A stretch of 64,000 nt of DNA from Xiphias gladius (GCF_016859285.1 NC_053404.1:13389605-13453604), one strand, 5' to 3'; positions 32,971-45,333 are shown, counted from the stretch's first letter. Translations and numbers: made by a program. The notes: generated from the letters alone by a model not told the origin.

Positions 32971-34751
32971 CACTAACTCCGGATAATCTGGACCTCACTG
33001 TGCACAGATTCCACTGGTAACCATTTCCTCCATAGGAAATAGCTCCGGATAAAGACTGGAGTAACTGGGGTGTGTTGCTGCAAAGAAATGCTACTATTAG
33101 TTTTTTGAAATGTAATTCCAAATTCCATTCACCTCTTGTTGCACTGGGGGTGCAACAGTGTCAATATGCATATTTCAAAAACCTTTAACAAGTAAAAACC
33201 AAACTATCAGCATGGCTGGATACCACTATTTCGTAGTAGAAAGTACTTCAAGTATGATTTAGGTGAATTGAACCATTTTAAAAATCATTAAATTGAAGTG
33301 CAGATTTACCTTCATGGCAAAGCTCTTCCCACAGCCTGCGTAGGCACAGCTAAAAGGCCTCTTGCCCTCATGGTCTCCTAATACATGACTCTCCAAGTTG
33401 AAGCGACGAGTGAACTTTTTGTCACAATCTTCTCTGGGGCACGACAGCATCCTCTTCTCCCCAGAGTGGGCACGCAGCTCATGCTGGCGCAAGAACCAGG
33501 CGTTATTAAACTGCTTTTGGCATTCTCCACATGGCACCTTGACTGAGAACACAAGTCATTAAAATAAATTTGCTATTTGAGGCAACAGCTCATGACTAAA
33601 CAAGGTATGCAATGCAACAAAACAGATGTTAATACTTCCCAGTATTACATTCGTACCTTTATGTTCTTTTCTGTGCTTCAAATATTCTGTCCATGTCTTT
33701 CCCTCGAAAGGACATGCTTCAGCCTCACAAGGGTAACCTGTAGTAGCAGACAATTTTATTTTTTATAGTTTTATTAAAAAAAAAAAAAAAAAAAAGACAT
33801 GCTGGTTACCAACTAACCTTCATGCACTCTCTCATGGTGCTTCAGTTTTCCACAGGAGGGAAATTCTTTTGTACAGCCACTAAAAGTACAACTATATCAA
33901 AAAGATACATAAAGTCGAGATTGTAGATTGCCAAAGACATAAGTCCCAGTTATTCTTGCATCAGATTTCCTGCCACTTACTGAAAAGGCAGAAGCTGTTG
34001 GTGCTCACACTTGTGGGTTTTAAGTTGGTTCCTCTTGTTGAATTCCTTTCCACAGCCTTGATAGTCACACTAAAGAAAAAAAAAAAAAAAAAAAAAGAGA
34101 CAAGAATAAAGGCAACCCAGGGAAATCCAAACATACCTATTTAAAAAAAAACAAAAAACATTTTTGACGATTATTGTACTTGATATCGCTTCTCCTGGTG
34201 CTGGTGAACTCGTGCCATGTGGTTCTTCATGCTGGCATTTGTGACAAACACCTCAGAGCACCCATCAGCCAAACACCTGGAGACCACAACAGATAACAGT
34301 TCAGAATGATAAAAGGCAGCTTGAGAAACAACATAAAGTTTCCTAGTAATTTCAGATAGGGGGAATAGTGGCTTACTTGTGTGGTTTTTCCCCACTGTGA
34401 CTGAGCTCATGTCTGGTGAGTTGATAGCGAGTGCAAAAGCTCTTGTCACAGTTCTCACAAGGGAATGGTTTCTGAGGTTAGGGAAACATTTGACATAAAC
34501 ACAACAACATACACTAGTCATTAATAGTCAAGCAAACATTACATTAACTGTTGAAATATGCCACTTGATCCTGATCTTCATCATGTCAACTATTTGCATT
34601 TATTCTCTTCGACTCCTAGCAGTTCAGAGCCACTTACCAATCCTGTGTGTTTGCAGAGATGAGCCTCCAGCTTCCATGACTTACTGAATGTAGCTTTACA
34701 ATCAAAAAACGAGCAAACATAGCTTTTTTGACTTTGCAACCTCTCCCCCAT
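32494..34751 (-). CDS. gtf3a: General transcription factor IIIA (TFIIIA)
   Basis: Binds the internal promoter of 5S rRNA genes and 5S rRNA itself; nuclear. Nine minus-strand exons: 34751-34638, 34471-34377, 34276-34180, 34069-33981, 33891-33818, 33737-33657, 33542-33310, 32763-32710 and 32628-32494. They sum to 972 bases, 323 residues plus stop. Nine C2H2 fingers can be counted, from CSFFDC in exon 1 to the [12 protein letters not shown] finger completed by exon 8. The family spacing around finger 6 ([13 protein letters not shown]) is retained. The C-terminal tail is Lys- and Ala-rich. The start is ATG 34751 (MGERLQSQ); human GTF3A is reported to use a non-AUG start, so an extended form cannot be excluded. 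No mtif3 lies between it and lnx2. Confidence 0.94.
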
Positions 34752-35639
34752 CTTTAATAATATATGTTCAATGTGGTGTTGTGGTCACAGAAAAAACTAG
34801 TAAAGGGGCAGGACACTTACTGACCTACAGCCAACAGCTCACCTGTGCTTAATTTATCTTATTGGAATGTACCAGTTAGGGGAAGAAAGGGGGTGCCCTA
34901 CCTCACTGAAACCGAAAAATATAAAACATTTTTAATACAACAAATGATCATTTTATTTTAACCATTTACACACTTACAAACCTCCTACTGCTTAATTGTC
35001 TCTTTTCAGCAATCACATACGCTCAGCTGTGAAGGATTGTAGTACAGGTGATCCAACAGATGCTAGAAAATGATTTAAGCCCCTGAGTTTAATAGTGATC
35101 CCATTAATACTCAAACATTATAAACGTCCATGACTCTTTCCCTCATGTTGATTGATTCAGGCTTTAAAGATATCACCCAGGCTCCTTGCAGTATGTGTCC
35201 CTATCTGCTGATCCGCAAGAGGCGACTGTCTGTCTCCATTAATCACGCACACACACACACACACACACACACAGAATTTACTGCTCTAATCTTAATCTTA
35301 TCAACCCTCCAATATTGCTTTCTGATAGGTATGATTTATTGTTTTCAGAAATTAATCTTCAGTAAGGTCCTTCAGTAACCCACAAACCTGAAAGTAAATC
35401 AACCTTTCACAGCCTTTTAAGCGTGATGATGCAGTTTTGAAAGACAAAATGACAAACTCTTCCTCTTACAAGTGGAAAGTTAAATTCATAAGCAATAAAA
35501 TACACCATTGCTCAGGTCAATACACTAAGGTGTTTTGCTGCTACAGCCTTATTTGGTCTGAATATTGGATATGGCCAGTAACTTATGGGTAATTTTAGCT
35601 AGTATTAGCAAACTGAAGTTAAATGTTGTTATGTAATGC

Positions 35640-35966
35640 ACATTAGATAATAGTAATAGTAAATGCTCTAACGTAGTATAACAGTAGCACAAGTTGAGAA
35701 GAGCCATAAGCAAACTGACTAAGCAACTGACTCTTTTACACAGCAACATGTCTCTAAAGTTAAAAGTTAAAGCTAACCAACATTAGCCACCATAAGCTAC
35801 TGGTCATAACAAACCAAGTGAGTCTAGAGCAGCAAAACTCCTGACTGCTTTCAATTGAGCAATGGTGCATTTTTTGGCTGTGAACTCAACTTTTCAATCG
35901 TAAGAGGATATTTTCTGCTATTTCTGCTTTCAAAAGCAGATAGTAGTACACAGTCTTGCTTTAAAG
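35640..35966. mobile_element. MITE copy 2
   Basis: Shares TAACAGTAGCACAAGTTGAG, CCAACATTAGCCACCA and GGTCATAACAAACCAAGTGAG with the element at 23108-23453. More diverged ends. Confidence 0.45.
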
Positions 35967-36049
35967 ACTAAACAATCATTTATTGCAGCAGGAATTTAAA
36001 TGTTAAAGTTTATGGGCAAGTGCTTACAGTGAGATTAGTAACCTAATAA

Positions 36050-36325
36050 ACACTGTAACAGTAGCACAACTAGAGAAGAGTCATAAATTCAACAAAACAA
36101 ACAAACTGAACATATAGTGTCCGCTATATAGCAGTATCTACTTTAAGTTTGCTAACATTAGCTAACATTAGTCACTGTGAGTCACCTCCTACTGCTTATA
36201 CTAGATCAAGGAAGCCTAAGCAGCAACACCTCCTGGAGTATTGAACTGAGCAAGGGTGCGTTTGTTTGTTTATGAATTCAACTTTTCATTTGAAAGATAA
36301 CATAGATTACAGTCACGCTTTAAAT
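36050..36325. mobile_element. MITE copy 3
   Basis: Shares GTAACAGTAGCACAAC, TCATAAATTCAACA and GCTAACATTAGCTAACATTAG with the copies at 23108 and 35640. It lies about 85 bases after copy 2 in the same orientation. Confidence 0.45.
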
Positions 36326-37017
36326 AAAAAGGACAAAAATTTTAAGGCAGAGACACTAACAATCCAATAGCACTATCTGCCTGTCTAAAAATGAGAGATG
36401 ACCCTTTGTGCCCATATGCCATGCTCTCATGTGAAACCTTTGACTGACTTTTGTGAATAAAGCCTATTGAGATCCTGTTGGGTGTTACCTCAGTGCCCTC
36501 CCATGCTTCAAGTGAGCATGCCTGGGTCAGTTGACACCGTTATCAGCCTCCTCCTCTTCTCATCCGGTCCCCCTCACCTCCTCCTCTTCTGCTGTCAGGG
36601 CCGGGATCAATACAGCTGGCCCAATATCCACATATATGACTATGCCACCCCCGTCTCTGATAACCACAGACTCTATCACCCCACCTATCACACACAGAGA
36701 TACAGCATGCCCTCTGTTTGGCCTGAGGTGGGATTTCCTTGTGCCTTTATGAAACCCTCAGGCCTATCCCAAATACACACAGATCATGTGAACACACACT
36801 GTCACACCCTTGAACGTTCACACCACAGTCACAAATATTATTGTCATGACCAACGAAGGTCTTTTTTCTTCAAGAAAGGAGAGTATGAGGGATGGTGAGG
36901 CCTTGAAGGGAGACAGTGTTTAAAGGGTTGGTTTTTCACTTTTCCCTTGTGGATTTTTTGAAAGTTCACCCCAGTACAATGGAAATGAAAGGAATTTCAT
37001 GTTCTCACAGCCCAATA

Positions 37018-37600
37018 GTGGGAGTAACTCATTACACTTACTAAAGTACTGTACTTAAGCAGAATTTTTTTTAAATCTTTGTAGTTTTACTTAAGTATTT
37101 CCATTTTATGCTGCTTTACACCTCCAGCCCACTACATTTCAGTGGCAATTTTTGTATTTTATACTACCGTATTACATTAGCTGACCAAAGGTGGTATACA
37201 GAGGGAACATTTACATTTATCTTACAGTTAGTTACAAGTTACTTTTCAAATTAAGCTTTAGCATACAAAACCTGTGATGATCTTATAAAATACAGTAATT
37301 GTTACAGATTACACTGCTACACTAAAAAAGCTCCACCCCTGCCTGCCACAACACTGAAATACTGCTAACACATTCATGCACCAATAAATTTAATCATATA
37401 ATATATATATTATAACACTCTGAAAGGGTTCATTTTTCTTAGAGTGTACTTTTACTTTTGATACTTTTGGGTACTTTTTTCTGAAAATAATTTTGTGCCT
37501 TTATTCAAGTACTGTTTTGAATGCAGAACTTTTATTCGTGATCGAGTAATATTTTTTCACATTGTAATATTTCCACTTTTAGCTATTTAAATGAGCTACT
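37018..37600 (-). repeat. Dispersed ACTTAAGTA-type repeat
   Basis: Contains GTACTGTACTTAAGCAG, TTTTACTTAAGTATTTCC and CACTACATTTCAGTGGC. Related to the repeats at 2036 and 5860 by word content. Boundaries are approximate. Confidence 0.4.
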
Positions 37601-38204
37601 TTTTTTTTGGTCTCTATTAGAGAAATAACATAAAACACATACAAGGAGGACATATCCAATGCCTATCCATCATTTAGCTTATTAGGGAATTACATTTACA
37701 GTATGTTCAACCATCCAAACAAAAGCACAGGACTACAATCTAGGATCTGCAGTGATTCGTACATAGGAAACACAAATGCTAACTAACTACAAAGATATAT
37801 GCATGCAATCATACAGAAATAATAATTAGTATTACTACAAGGTCTTTACATTGAGATTCAGAGCATCTCTTTTAGTTTAAAAAAAAATCCCACATTTCAG
37901 TGCTTTGAGCACCACTGATGAAATCCCATTAATCTCTATTGTTCTAGAAAGGAGGCAGAAATCTCAGAGACAGATGTCAAACCCTGGTCACAAGAAACCA
38001 AAAATATCTATGTGACTAGATAACACTAGATAATTTTTTTTTTTAAGTTTTTTTTGTTATTTGGATAAACATGCCCTTTAAATTAAGTGTGATCCAGGTG
38101 CAGTATGATGGTTGATAATTGTGAAATTTCATATCATGCAACATTTCCACATAGAACTCTTCTTTGCATCAGTGGAGCAAGCCTGTGTCCATATTCAATT
38201 ATCT

Positions 38205-38245
<41 letters not shown>

Positions 38246-39496
38246 TTAATATGTAACACCCCAAGTCGATACAGCTGCTCCAAGCTGCTGGCTGAGCTGA
38301 CAGACTCAATCTGTGTGTGTCAAACGTTTGTGATTAAGGAGTTCATAGTGCTCCACGGCTTTTATCCACAAACCTCGTCTTTCTGCCCTCCTCCCTCTCG
38401 CTTGCTTTCTCTCTCTCCTTCTCTGTTTACTTTTTGTTCCTTCAATCAGTAACTTCCATGAGTCAGTGCCAGAAATGACACTCCATTGTATCTGAGAACA
38501 CACACAAAGGACCTACTGTAGATGCAAAGGCAGGATGAAAATAACATACAGAATATATTCTTAAAAACTGATTAGATGAGGTCAGATATAGTAGGATTTT
38601 TTCATCTTTCATGGTTAAGTTGTTAAATAGGTTTTTTACAGGACATAGCAGCAGAAATACACATCTACTGTGTTAATATATTTAAGGTGTTCGATCAGTG
38701 TTAGAAGGGTGGGAATATACAAAACTGTATAGATACAATTTCCCTTATCTAAATACTCTAAGCAAAATCCAGACCTCACCGATCAATACCAAGGTCTTTG
38801 GCTGCCAACCTGCTCATTGATTGACTGCATTTTATTTTTCTATCTGTTTTTCCTGGTTTTATCTCTTCAAGTTGTTGGAAACTTATTACTCTGCCCTGAT
38901 AAGACCTGTGCCTGAATTCCCTGACCTCAGGACTTCGGGGTTATACGGGTGAAGAAAGACAACCTCCGCAGGTTGATCTCTAAAAGGTGCCACCATTGTC
39001 CATTCTAGGACTATTATACCTAATTCCATCCTCAAGTTTTCTCTTTGAAGAAAATTGAAGTGATGCACCCACATAAATGAAACATAATCCTTGGACTGAT
39101 TCGCTGTTGGCCTCCTCTCTCCTGATCTCTCTCACACAGAGACACTCCATCCTGTCAGCTGCTGGCCCTATCTCTGTAAACTGGTCCTAATTCGTGCAAA
39201 TATTGGGTAAAGTACTGAGGTGGGATGAGATAACCTATTTGTCACATAACCAGCCAGCCATTCAGCCTCCACTGATTAAACAGTACAGATCAAGTACTAC
39301 ACACACACACACACACACACACATGGTGCTGCAACACCATGGTAGGCAGTTAACACACATACACACACACGCAGGTTTGACTGATATAGCTATACATTTT
39401 ATTTTTTTACTCAGAGGCCAATACAAAATAAAAAAGGCAATGATGGATTAAAAAAAAAAACAGTAATTCTGTAAATGTCACCTGTTGAATATATAG

Positions 39497-39546
<50 letters not shown>

Positions 39547-41659
39547 TGCTAGTTTTACTACATAAAACTATATACTATATAAACTATATAATATAATAAT
39601 ACTTTGACTTGTTAAAAGTGAATGCAATCAGTGAATATAATCACCATTCCCACTGGTCAAAACCTTAGATTTGTTATACCCAGAAGCACTTTGACAGATC
39701 AAATCTTATTATGGATGTTAAAGACATTCTGACTGGTCAAAATTGTATTTTTACCTTATCAATTTTTTTTCTATTAGTATCCAATATCCTGATTTTGTTT
39801 CATTTCATTTCCCCTGCCCTGGAAAGCACTTTTTGCTCCTCACTTTAAAAGTACTATGCAATTAAAATTATCATTACTGTATTTACCTCATTATAAAATG
39901 TTAAGAATTTCAACCATTGTTAAATAGCTACTCAACCACTGATTTTAATGTGGTGTAGTCTTTATATTTACAATCCTTTAGTAAAGATGTGATAAAATTG
40001 CAAAAAAGTATCTTCTTTACTTAAGTGAATGTACTTGGTTAATGGAAACTTGAATTACTAATACCCTTGTCTAGAGGTGAGTAGGGGAAATCAAGATCAT
40101 GACCATGAAAAATGATCATGGTGATTAAGTTCCAGAGTTTAAGGGAACTGCTGAATCATGGCCTGTCTTAATGCTTAAAACCCAAAAATATAACTAAAAT
40201 TTTGACTACATAGATAATAACATCTTTGGTTACTCAACTTAAGAGTACCTGTGAGTATCACAAATTACAACAATAAAATTAAGTACAATGATGCATATCA
40301 ACCCTATTTATTAAATTAATAGCCATGTTTAATGGTCTTAAAGCAGAGAAAACCTGATGCATGTTCTACACTCAAGAAATATCCTGGTGCACACTGCCAC
40401 CTACTGCACTAGCACAGCAGAAACTTTTGGCATCCACTGCGAGAATAGGACTAAATAGTATTTCTTTTAATTTTATAACTGCCCAACTGGGCTTGAGGTG
40501 CACACAACCACTGATCCAACATTCCACCAATGGTCTCCAGTCCTTATGTACGTCTACCCTTGAGATCCAGTTTCCTTTAATTTCCCCTTTAAGTACTTTT
40601 AAGGTTGATTTAAAAAAAAAAAAAAAAAAAAAAAATTAAACACTAGGTGAAATACTCAAACCCAAGACTCCATGTTTTTATGACTGCAGCATTCACTACA
40701 ATTAAAAGATTCTAGGTGTCATATGAGTTGCTGGCTGCACAGCACGAGTGTGTAACTACGTTCCCATTGGCAGGACCCTGGGGTTGAAAAGGTTTAATTA
40801 CAAGTTGCCTGTCTGTCTTAAACAGCTTGACTGGGTGATTTCAAATGCCTTGCATAACCTCATGCGTTTGCAGTTTTTGTATGTCTTGGCCCATACTCAG
40901 ACTGTAGTTGGGCAAAGCTATTCTGGAGTCTACATATCAATTTCTGTACAAAAAATAGCTTAATACAAAATGTATGTACTTTTTAAAAATGTATTATTGT
41001 TCGTTATAGTGCAAGCTTTGAGTTTGTTCTTGTTCTCTCTTCCAGTCAGTTTAAGAGGAAAAAAAAATACCCACGCAGCAGGATCTAATCAGTAAAATAA
41101 AGTGCGAACACTTGGGTACATGATGGGTGTGTAGGGCCTTTAATTGATGCTACAGAAGACCATTCAACCCAGGTGAAAGTCTTCACAGTAGACATTTGAC
41201 TTGACACAGTAGATAAAGTACAGGTGCTTTTAATAATAACATTGGCTCTGCCCTGTTTAAGCATCTCGTGAAGCCATGACAGAGAGCAAGCATGCACAAT
41301 ATCTGGACCATAAACTGAGGCAGTTATATGGAATTCAGCCATCCCTTAATTTTTATACTTGTCTTTTTTCTACTGTAAATGTCAAAATACATTGTGAGAA
41401 AAGGGCCAATTTCATAAGGTTAACAGGTACAACAGGAGAAGGCATTGTCTCTATGCCCTCTTTTCAGATCTGATCAAGGATACCAAGTGAAAATGCTTAT
41501 GTAGGTACATCATGAGTGCATTGCTGCTAAACAGTGAGCCCACTAACCCAACTAATCCAGGTGGCCAATTGACAGGACAGATCACTGACAGTGCAAATGG
41601 GATAAACCTTGGTCAATCCGACAGGTGTAAAGATGTGGAATGCTTGTGACGTGTGCCAG

Positions 41660-41741
41660 TCACTCTCAGATCGCCGGTGAAATGAAAAGTGCTTTTGATT
41701 TCATTTTAAGCAATCAAAAGAGGAGAATCATCACGGAGTGA
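41660..41741 (-). ncRNA. snord102: Box C/D snoRNA, copy A (SNORD102-like)
   Basis: On the minus strand a C box GTGATGA (41734-41728) and a D box CTGA (41669-41666) are enclosed by a perfect 6-bp terminal stem, TCACTC against GAGTGA. Just before the D box, ATTTCACCGGCG is complementary to a CGCCGGTGAAAT stretch that I recall in vertebrate 28S rRNA. Human RPL21 is the known host of SNORD102, a 28S 2'-O-methylation guide, hence the name. It lies past the stop and poly(A) signal of the distal terminal exon. Confidence 0.7.
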
Positions 41742-41834
41742 CAGCACATGACGACACTTTTACATTCACATGGATAGACAGACGACAACATGACAAGCAG
41801 TGTGTGTACAAATATTTTTATTCTGGTGAGCACT

Positions 41835-41924
41835 TTATGCCATGAACTCGTAGGGAATGGGCTCCAGCAGCTGTGGCTCGTTTTTCTTGGTGCTGACGAA
41901 GTGAGCCTCACGGGGAGGAGCAGG
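41835..41924 (-). CDS. rpl21: Duplicate terminal exon of rpl21
   Basis: An exact second copy of the last coding exon ([20 protein letters not shown] to the stop), with an intact acceptor (TCTCTACAG) and the same downstream AATAAA, now at 41817-41822. It could be spliced to the exon at 43719 instead of the proximal copy, yielding the same protein with the same 3' UTR. No upstream rpl21 exons accompany it, so it is not a second gene. Confidence 0.85.
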   Translation of the reverse strand, partial: PAPPREAHFVSTKKNEPQLLEPIPYEFMA

Positions 41925-43021
41925 CTGTAGAGACGAAAGGGAAATTTAGGTGATCGAAAAATAAACTCCAAAGAAAGCTGACAAAAAAAAAAAAAAATTC
42001 AACACTAGGTGAAATACTCAAACCCAAGACTCCATGTTTTTATGACTGCAGCATTCACTACAATTAAAAGATTCTAGGTGTCATATGAGTTGCTGGCTGC
42101 ACAGCACGAGTGTGTAACTACGTTCCCATTGGCAGGACCCTGGGGTTGAAAAGGTTTAATTACAAGTTGCCTGTCTGTCTTAAACAGCTTGACTGGGTGA
42201 TTTCAAATGCCTTGCATAACCTCATGCGTTTGCAGTTTTTGTATGTCTTGGCCCATACTCAGACTGTAGTTGGGCAAAGCTATTCTGGAGTCTACATATC
42301 AATTTCTGTACAAAAAATAGCTTAATACAAAATGTATGTACTTTTTAAAAATGTATTATTGTTCGTTATAGTGCAAGCTTTGAGTTTGTTCTTGTTCTCT
42401 CTTCCAGTCAGTTTAAGAGGAAAAAAAAATACCCACGCAGCAGGATCTAATCAGTAAAATAAAGTGCGAACACTTGGGTACATGATGGGTGTGTAGGGCC
42501 TTTAATTGATGCTACAGAAGACCATTCAACCCAGGTGAAAGTCTTCACAGTAGACATTTGACTTGACACAGTAGATAAAGTACAGGTGCCTTTAATAATA
42601 ACATTGGCTCTGCCCTGTTTAAGCATCTCATGAAGCCATGACAGAGAGCAAGCATGCACAATATCTGGACCATAAACTGAGGCAGTTATATGGAATTCAG
42701 CCATCCCTTAATTTTTATACTTGTCTTTTTTCTACTGTAAATGTCAAAATACATTGTGAGAAAAGGGCCAATTTCATAAGGTTAACAGGTACAACAGGAG
42801 AAGGCATTGTCTCTATGCCCTCTTTTCAGATCTGATCAAGGATACCAAGTGAAAATGCTTATGTAGGTACATCATGAGTGCATTGCTGCTAAACAGTGAG
42901 CCCACTAACCCAACTAACCCAGGTGGCCAATTGACAGGACAGATCACTGACAGTGCAAATGGGATAAACCTTGGTCAATCCGACAGGTGTAAAGATGTGG
43001 AATGCTTGTGACGTGTGCCAG

Positions 43022-43103
43022 TCACTCTCAGATCGCCGGTGAAATGAAAAGTGCTTTTGATTTCATTTTAAGCAATCAAAAGAGGAGAATCATCACGGAG
43101 TGA
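43022..43103 (-). ncRNA. snord102: Box C/D snoRNA, copy B (SNORD102-like)
   Basis: Identical in boxes, stem and antisense element to copy A, shifted by 1,362 bases (C box 43096-43090, D box 43031-43028). It lies about 75 bases beyond the proximal rpl21 poly(A) signal and between the two terminal exons. It would be intronic only in transcripts that use the distal terminal exon. Confidence 0.7.
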
Positions 43104-43178
43104 CAGCACATGACGACACTTTTACATTCACATGGATGGACAGACGACAACATGACAAGCAGTGTGTGTACAAATATT

Positions 43179-43184
43179 TTTATT
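43179..43184 (-). terminator. rpl21 poly(A) signal (proximal copy)
   Basis: AATAAA on the minus strand 13 bases after the stop, an unusually short 3' UTR but normal for ribosomal protein genes. The duplicate is at 41817-41822. Confidence 0.7.
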
Positions 43185-43196
43185 CTGGTGAGCACT

Positions 43197-45333
43197 TTAT
43201 GCCATGAACTCGTAGGGAATGGGCTCCAGCAGCTGTGGCTCGTTTTTCTTGGTGCTGACGAAGTGAGCCTCACGGGGAGGAGCAGGCTGTAGAGACGAAA
43301 GGGAAATTTAGGTGATCGAAAAATAAACTCCAAAGAAAGCTGACAAAAAAAAAAATAACTTAAAACAAGCCGACCACTTCCATTGCAAGTACAATTATAA
43401 CTTTGCTTATTTTGTTAGTTTAAAATTTCTAGACTATTACAACCAATTCATTAATAGCATACACTAAATTAAACTACTAGGACTTCTATGTTTTCCCATT
43501 TAAAAATTCCAGACATTAAATGTAATGTAATAAAATTTTGGATTGTTTTCATTTGATGTACACTAAAAAAGATCGTTAGACCACCTGGTTTTATCAATGC
43601 AACTGAATAATTTATTTCCCAAGAGAATGTTTTCACCCAGACATCTGGTAGATATTCCACTTATGTTTTATACTAAAAATCACTTAAAGTAAATAATTCG
43701 TTTTCAGTCGGTTCATACCTGGCGCTTCAGTTCCACCCAGCTGCCTTTCTGCTTAGCCTCCAGCTTCTTGCTCTCATTCTCTTTGACGCGCTGCAGGAAA
43801 CTGTCCCTGCTCTTTGAGTGCTTCACATGCTCAATGCGCACATTGATCCTCTTGGCAAGGATCTTGCCTCTGTGAGAGCCCAAAGGATAAACATGTTCAT
43901 ATCCAACACATAATTCAAAACATTTATGCAACATGCTAAGTAGATTTTGCTCAAAATTTAAAGTACTGCCGCCTCAATATTGGCACTCCTCTGCTGTCTC
44001 CTCAATACAACCCCAGGTCAAACAGAAGTTAGGCTAGGGTACTTAAGGATTAAATACTTTTCCCCACATGAATGACCACTGAGGATATAAAAAAATCCTG
44101 GTGGCAAAGTGAAGATGGGGTCACATCCCTCCTTCTAGATGAAGTGTATGAGCAAACGCACACAACAAAGACGGAGGTCTTAGTCTTGAGGCCTAGTGCG
44201 CAACAGCTGTCAATTTCATGGGGATGGCACACCACATGTATGTGGCTTTAATGGGTTCAACAACTGAGAAACAGGTTGATGGTTCAAACAAGTTGCTTAA
44301 TTGTTAGATACTGTTAATTTGCAGCAGTTTTAAGTAGTTTGGTGTGTGCCAGCTCAAAGTCACATAAGCATACACATTCAGACATGTCACAAAATAAATG
44401 CCATTCCTACTTACTTGACCTGCTTGTTGACAATGATGCCGACAGCATGCTGGGTTACATTGTAGACACGCCCCGTCTTGCCATGGTAGCACTTGTGAGG
44501 CATACCCTTCTGAATGGTACCTGTGCCCTGGAAAGAAATCACAAGTAAAAATGTATCACACAGAAACAACTAAGTAATCTTTTAACCATTAGGCACAATG
44601 GCATGGAACCAACAAGTATTTAATTTCCTCCACTGTGTCAAGTCTGACAATATTGAGCACTTCAAACTACAACACCAATAAATAATTGATTTCCAACTCA
44701 GTTGCTAAGCATTTGCTCTTATTTCTGAAATTTTAAAAAGTGCCACTAAGTTCAAGTAAAGCTATCGCATTAACAAATATATCTCCCATTCAAAAAAATT
44801 TCTGTGCCCCTTTCCCATATCCTTTAAGTCTGCTGGTAACTCATATGCTCACCCAGAATTTAATCACTGTTATGTCACATTTGAAACAGTGCTTTTCACT
44901 ACAACCTCTTACAAAATTTTGGAAGATGATTTAAGATATAGTGGACAAGCTAAGCATGAGATTAAAATTCCTGTAAATATTAAAGGATTATTGTTGTTTT
45001 ACAATAACTTCAAAAATTTAACGTACTAATCACTAGAAGGATATTAAGTCAACACATATGTTGCGGTTTACCTTGATGTCAACGATGTCGCCTTTCTTGT
45101 AGATGCGCATGTATGTGGACAGGGGGATTGGGCCTGTGAAGTAAATGTTGCCAATTGATTGTTATTTTGCACAATGGCTGTATGAAACAAAATTTCCTAT
45201 ACACAATTCATAATGCACTTACAGTGTGGCCTGACATTAAACAGTGCACTTTTAATTTGTACTCACCATGCTTGCGGAATGGCCTGCTGAACATGTACCT
45301 GGTCCCCCTCCTCTTGCCTCTGGTGTTCGTCAT
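43197..45333 (-). CDS. rpl21: 60S ribosomal protein L21 (eL21)
   Basis: Structural protein of the large ribosomal subunit. Minus-strand coding exons: 45333-45267 ([19 protein letters not shown]), 45133-45072, 44527-44415, 43869-43719 and 43286-43197. The total is 483 bases, 160 residues, exactly the eL21 length. Conserved segments include [52 protein letters not shown] and the end [12 protein letters not shown] non-coding 5'TOP exon lies at about 46200-46239. A poly(A) signal is at 43179-43184 on the minus strand. A second, in-phase copy of the terminal exon lies 1,362 bases further downstream. It is head-to-head with usp12. Confidence 0.97.

Larger units (their letters stand above)
34752..40638. 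other. Intergenic DNA between gtf3a and rpl21
   Basis: About 5.9 kb with no supported gene. In human the interval holds RASL11A; no Ras-like GTPase motif (GxxxxGKS, NKxD) is visible in any reading frame I checked. It contains two MITE copies, one ACTTAAGTA-type repeat (about 37018-37600) and several microsatellites. Confidence 0.6.
40639..42000. repeat. Tandem duplication, unit A (1,362 bp)
   Basis: Near-identical to the unit at 42001-43346. By reading I find only about four substitutions plus poly(A) length differences, roughly 0.3%. Each unit contains an rpl21 terminal exon, its poly(A) signal and a C/D snoRNA. Unit junctions fall in A tracts (about 40610-40635, 41983-41997 and 43346-43356), suggesting unequal exchange between A runs. 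Confidence 0.95.
42001..43346. repeat. Tandem duplication, unit B
   Basis: Partner of unit A, with an offset of exactly 1,362 bases across the rpl21 exon and the snoRNA. It is the unit nearest to the rest of rpl21, so its exon is the expected one in mRNA. Confidence 0.95.

Noticed and set aside
36467-36898. 143-codon open frame between gtf3a and rpl21
   Set aside because: No recognisable domain, no splice context and low-complexity Ser/His runs. Not supported as a gene.
41460-41525. Second possible C/D snoRNA on the minus strand (ATGATGT ... CTGA)
   Set aside because: The C box is imperfect and the terminal stem is weak and interrupted. No rRNA complementarity that I recognise.
40748-43333. 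Paired open frames of 65-85 codons repeated 1,362 bases apart
   Set aside because: They are by-products of the tandem duplication. The only real coding in each unit is the rpl21 terminal exon on the minus strand.
43870-44414. Possible H/ACA snoRNA (SNORA27) in an rpl21 intron
   Set aside because: I could not fold a convincing two-hairpin structure with hinge and ACA boxes by eye.
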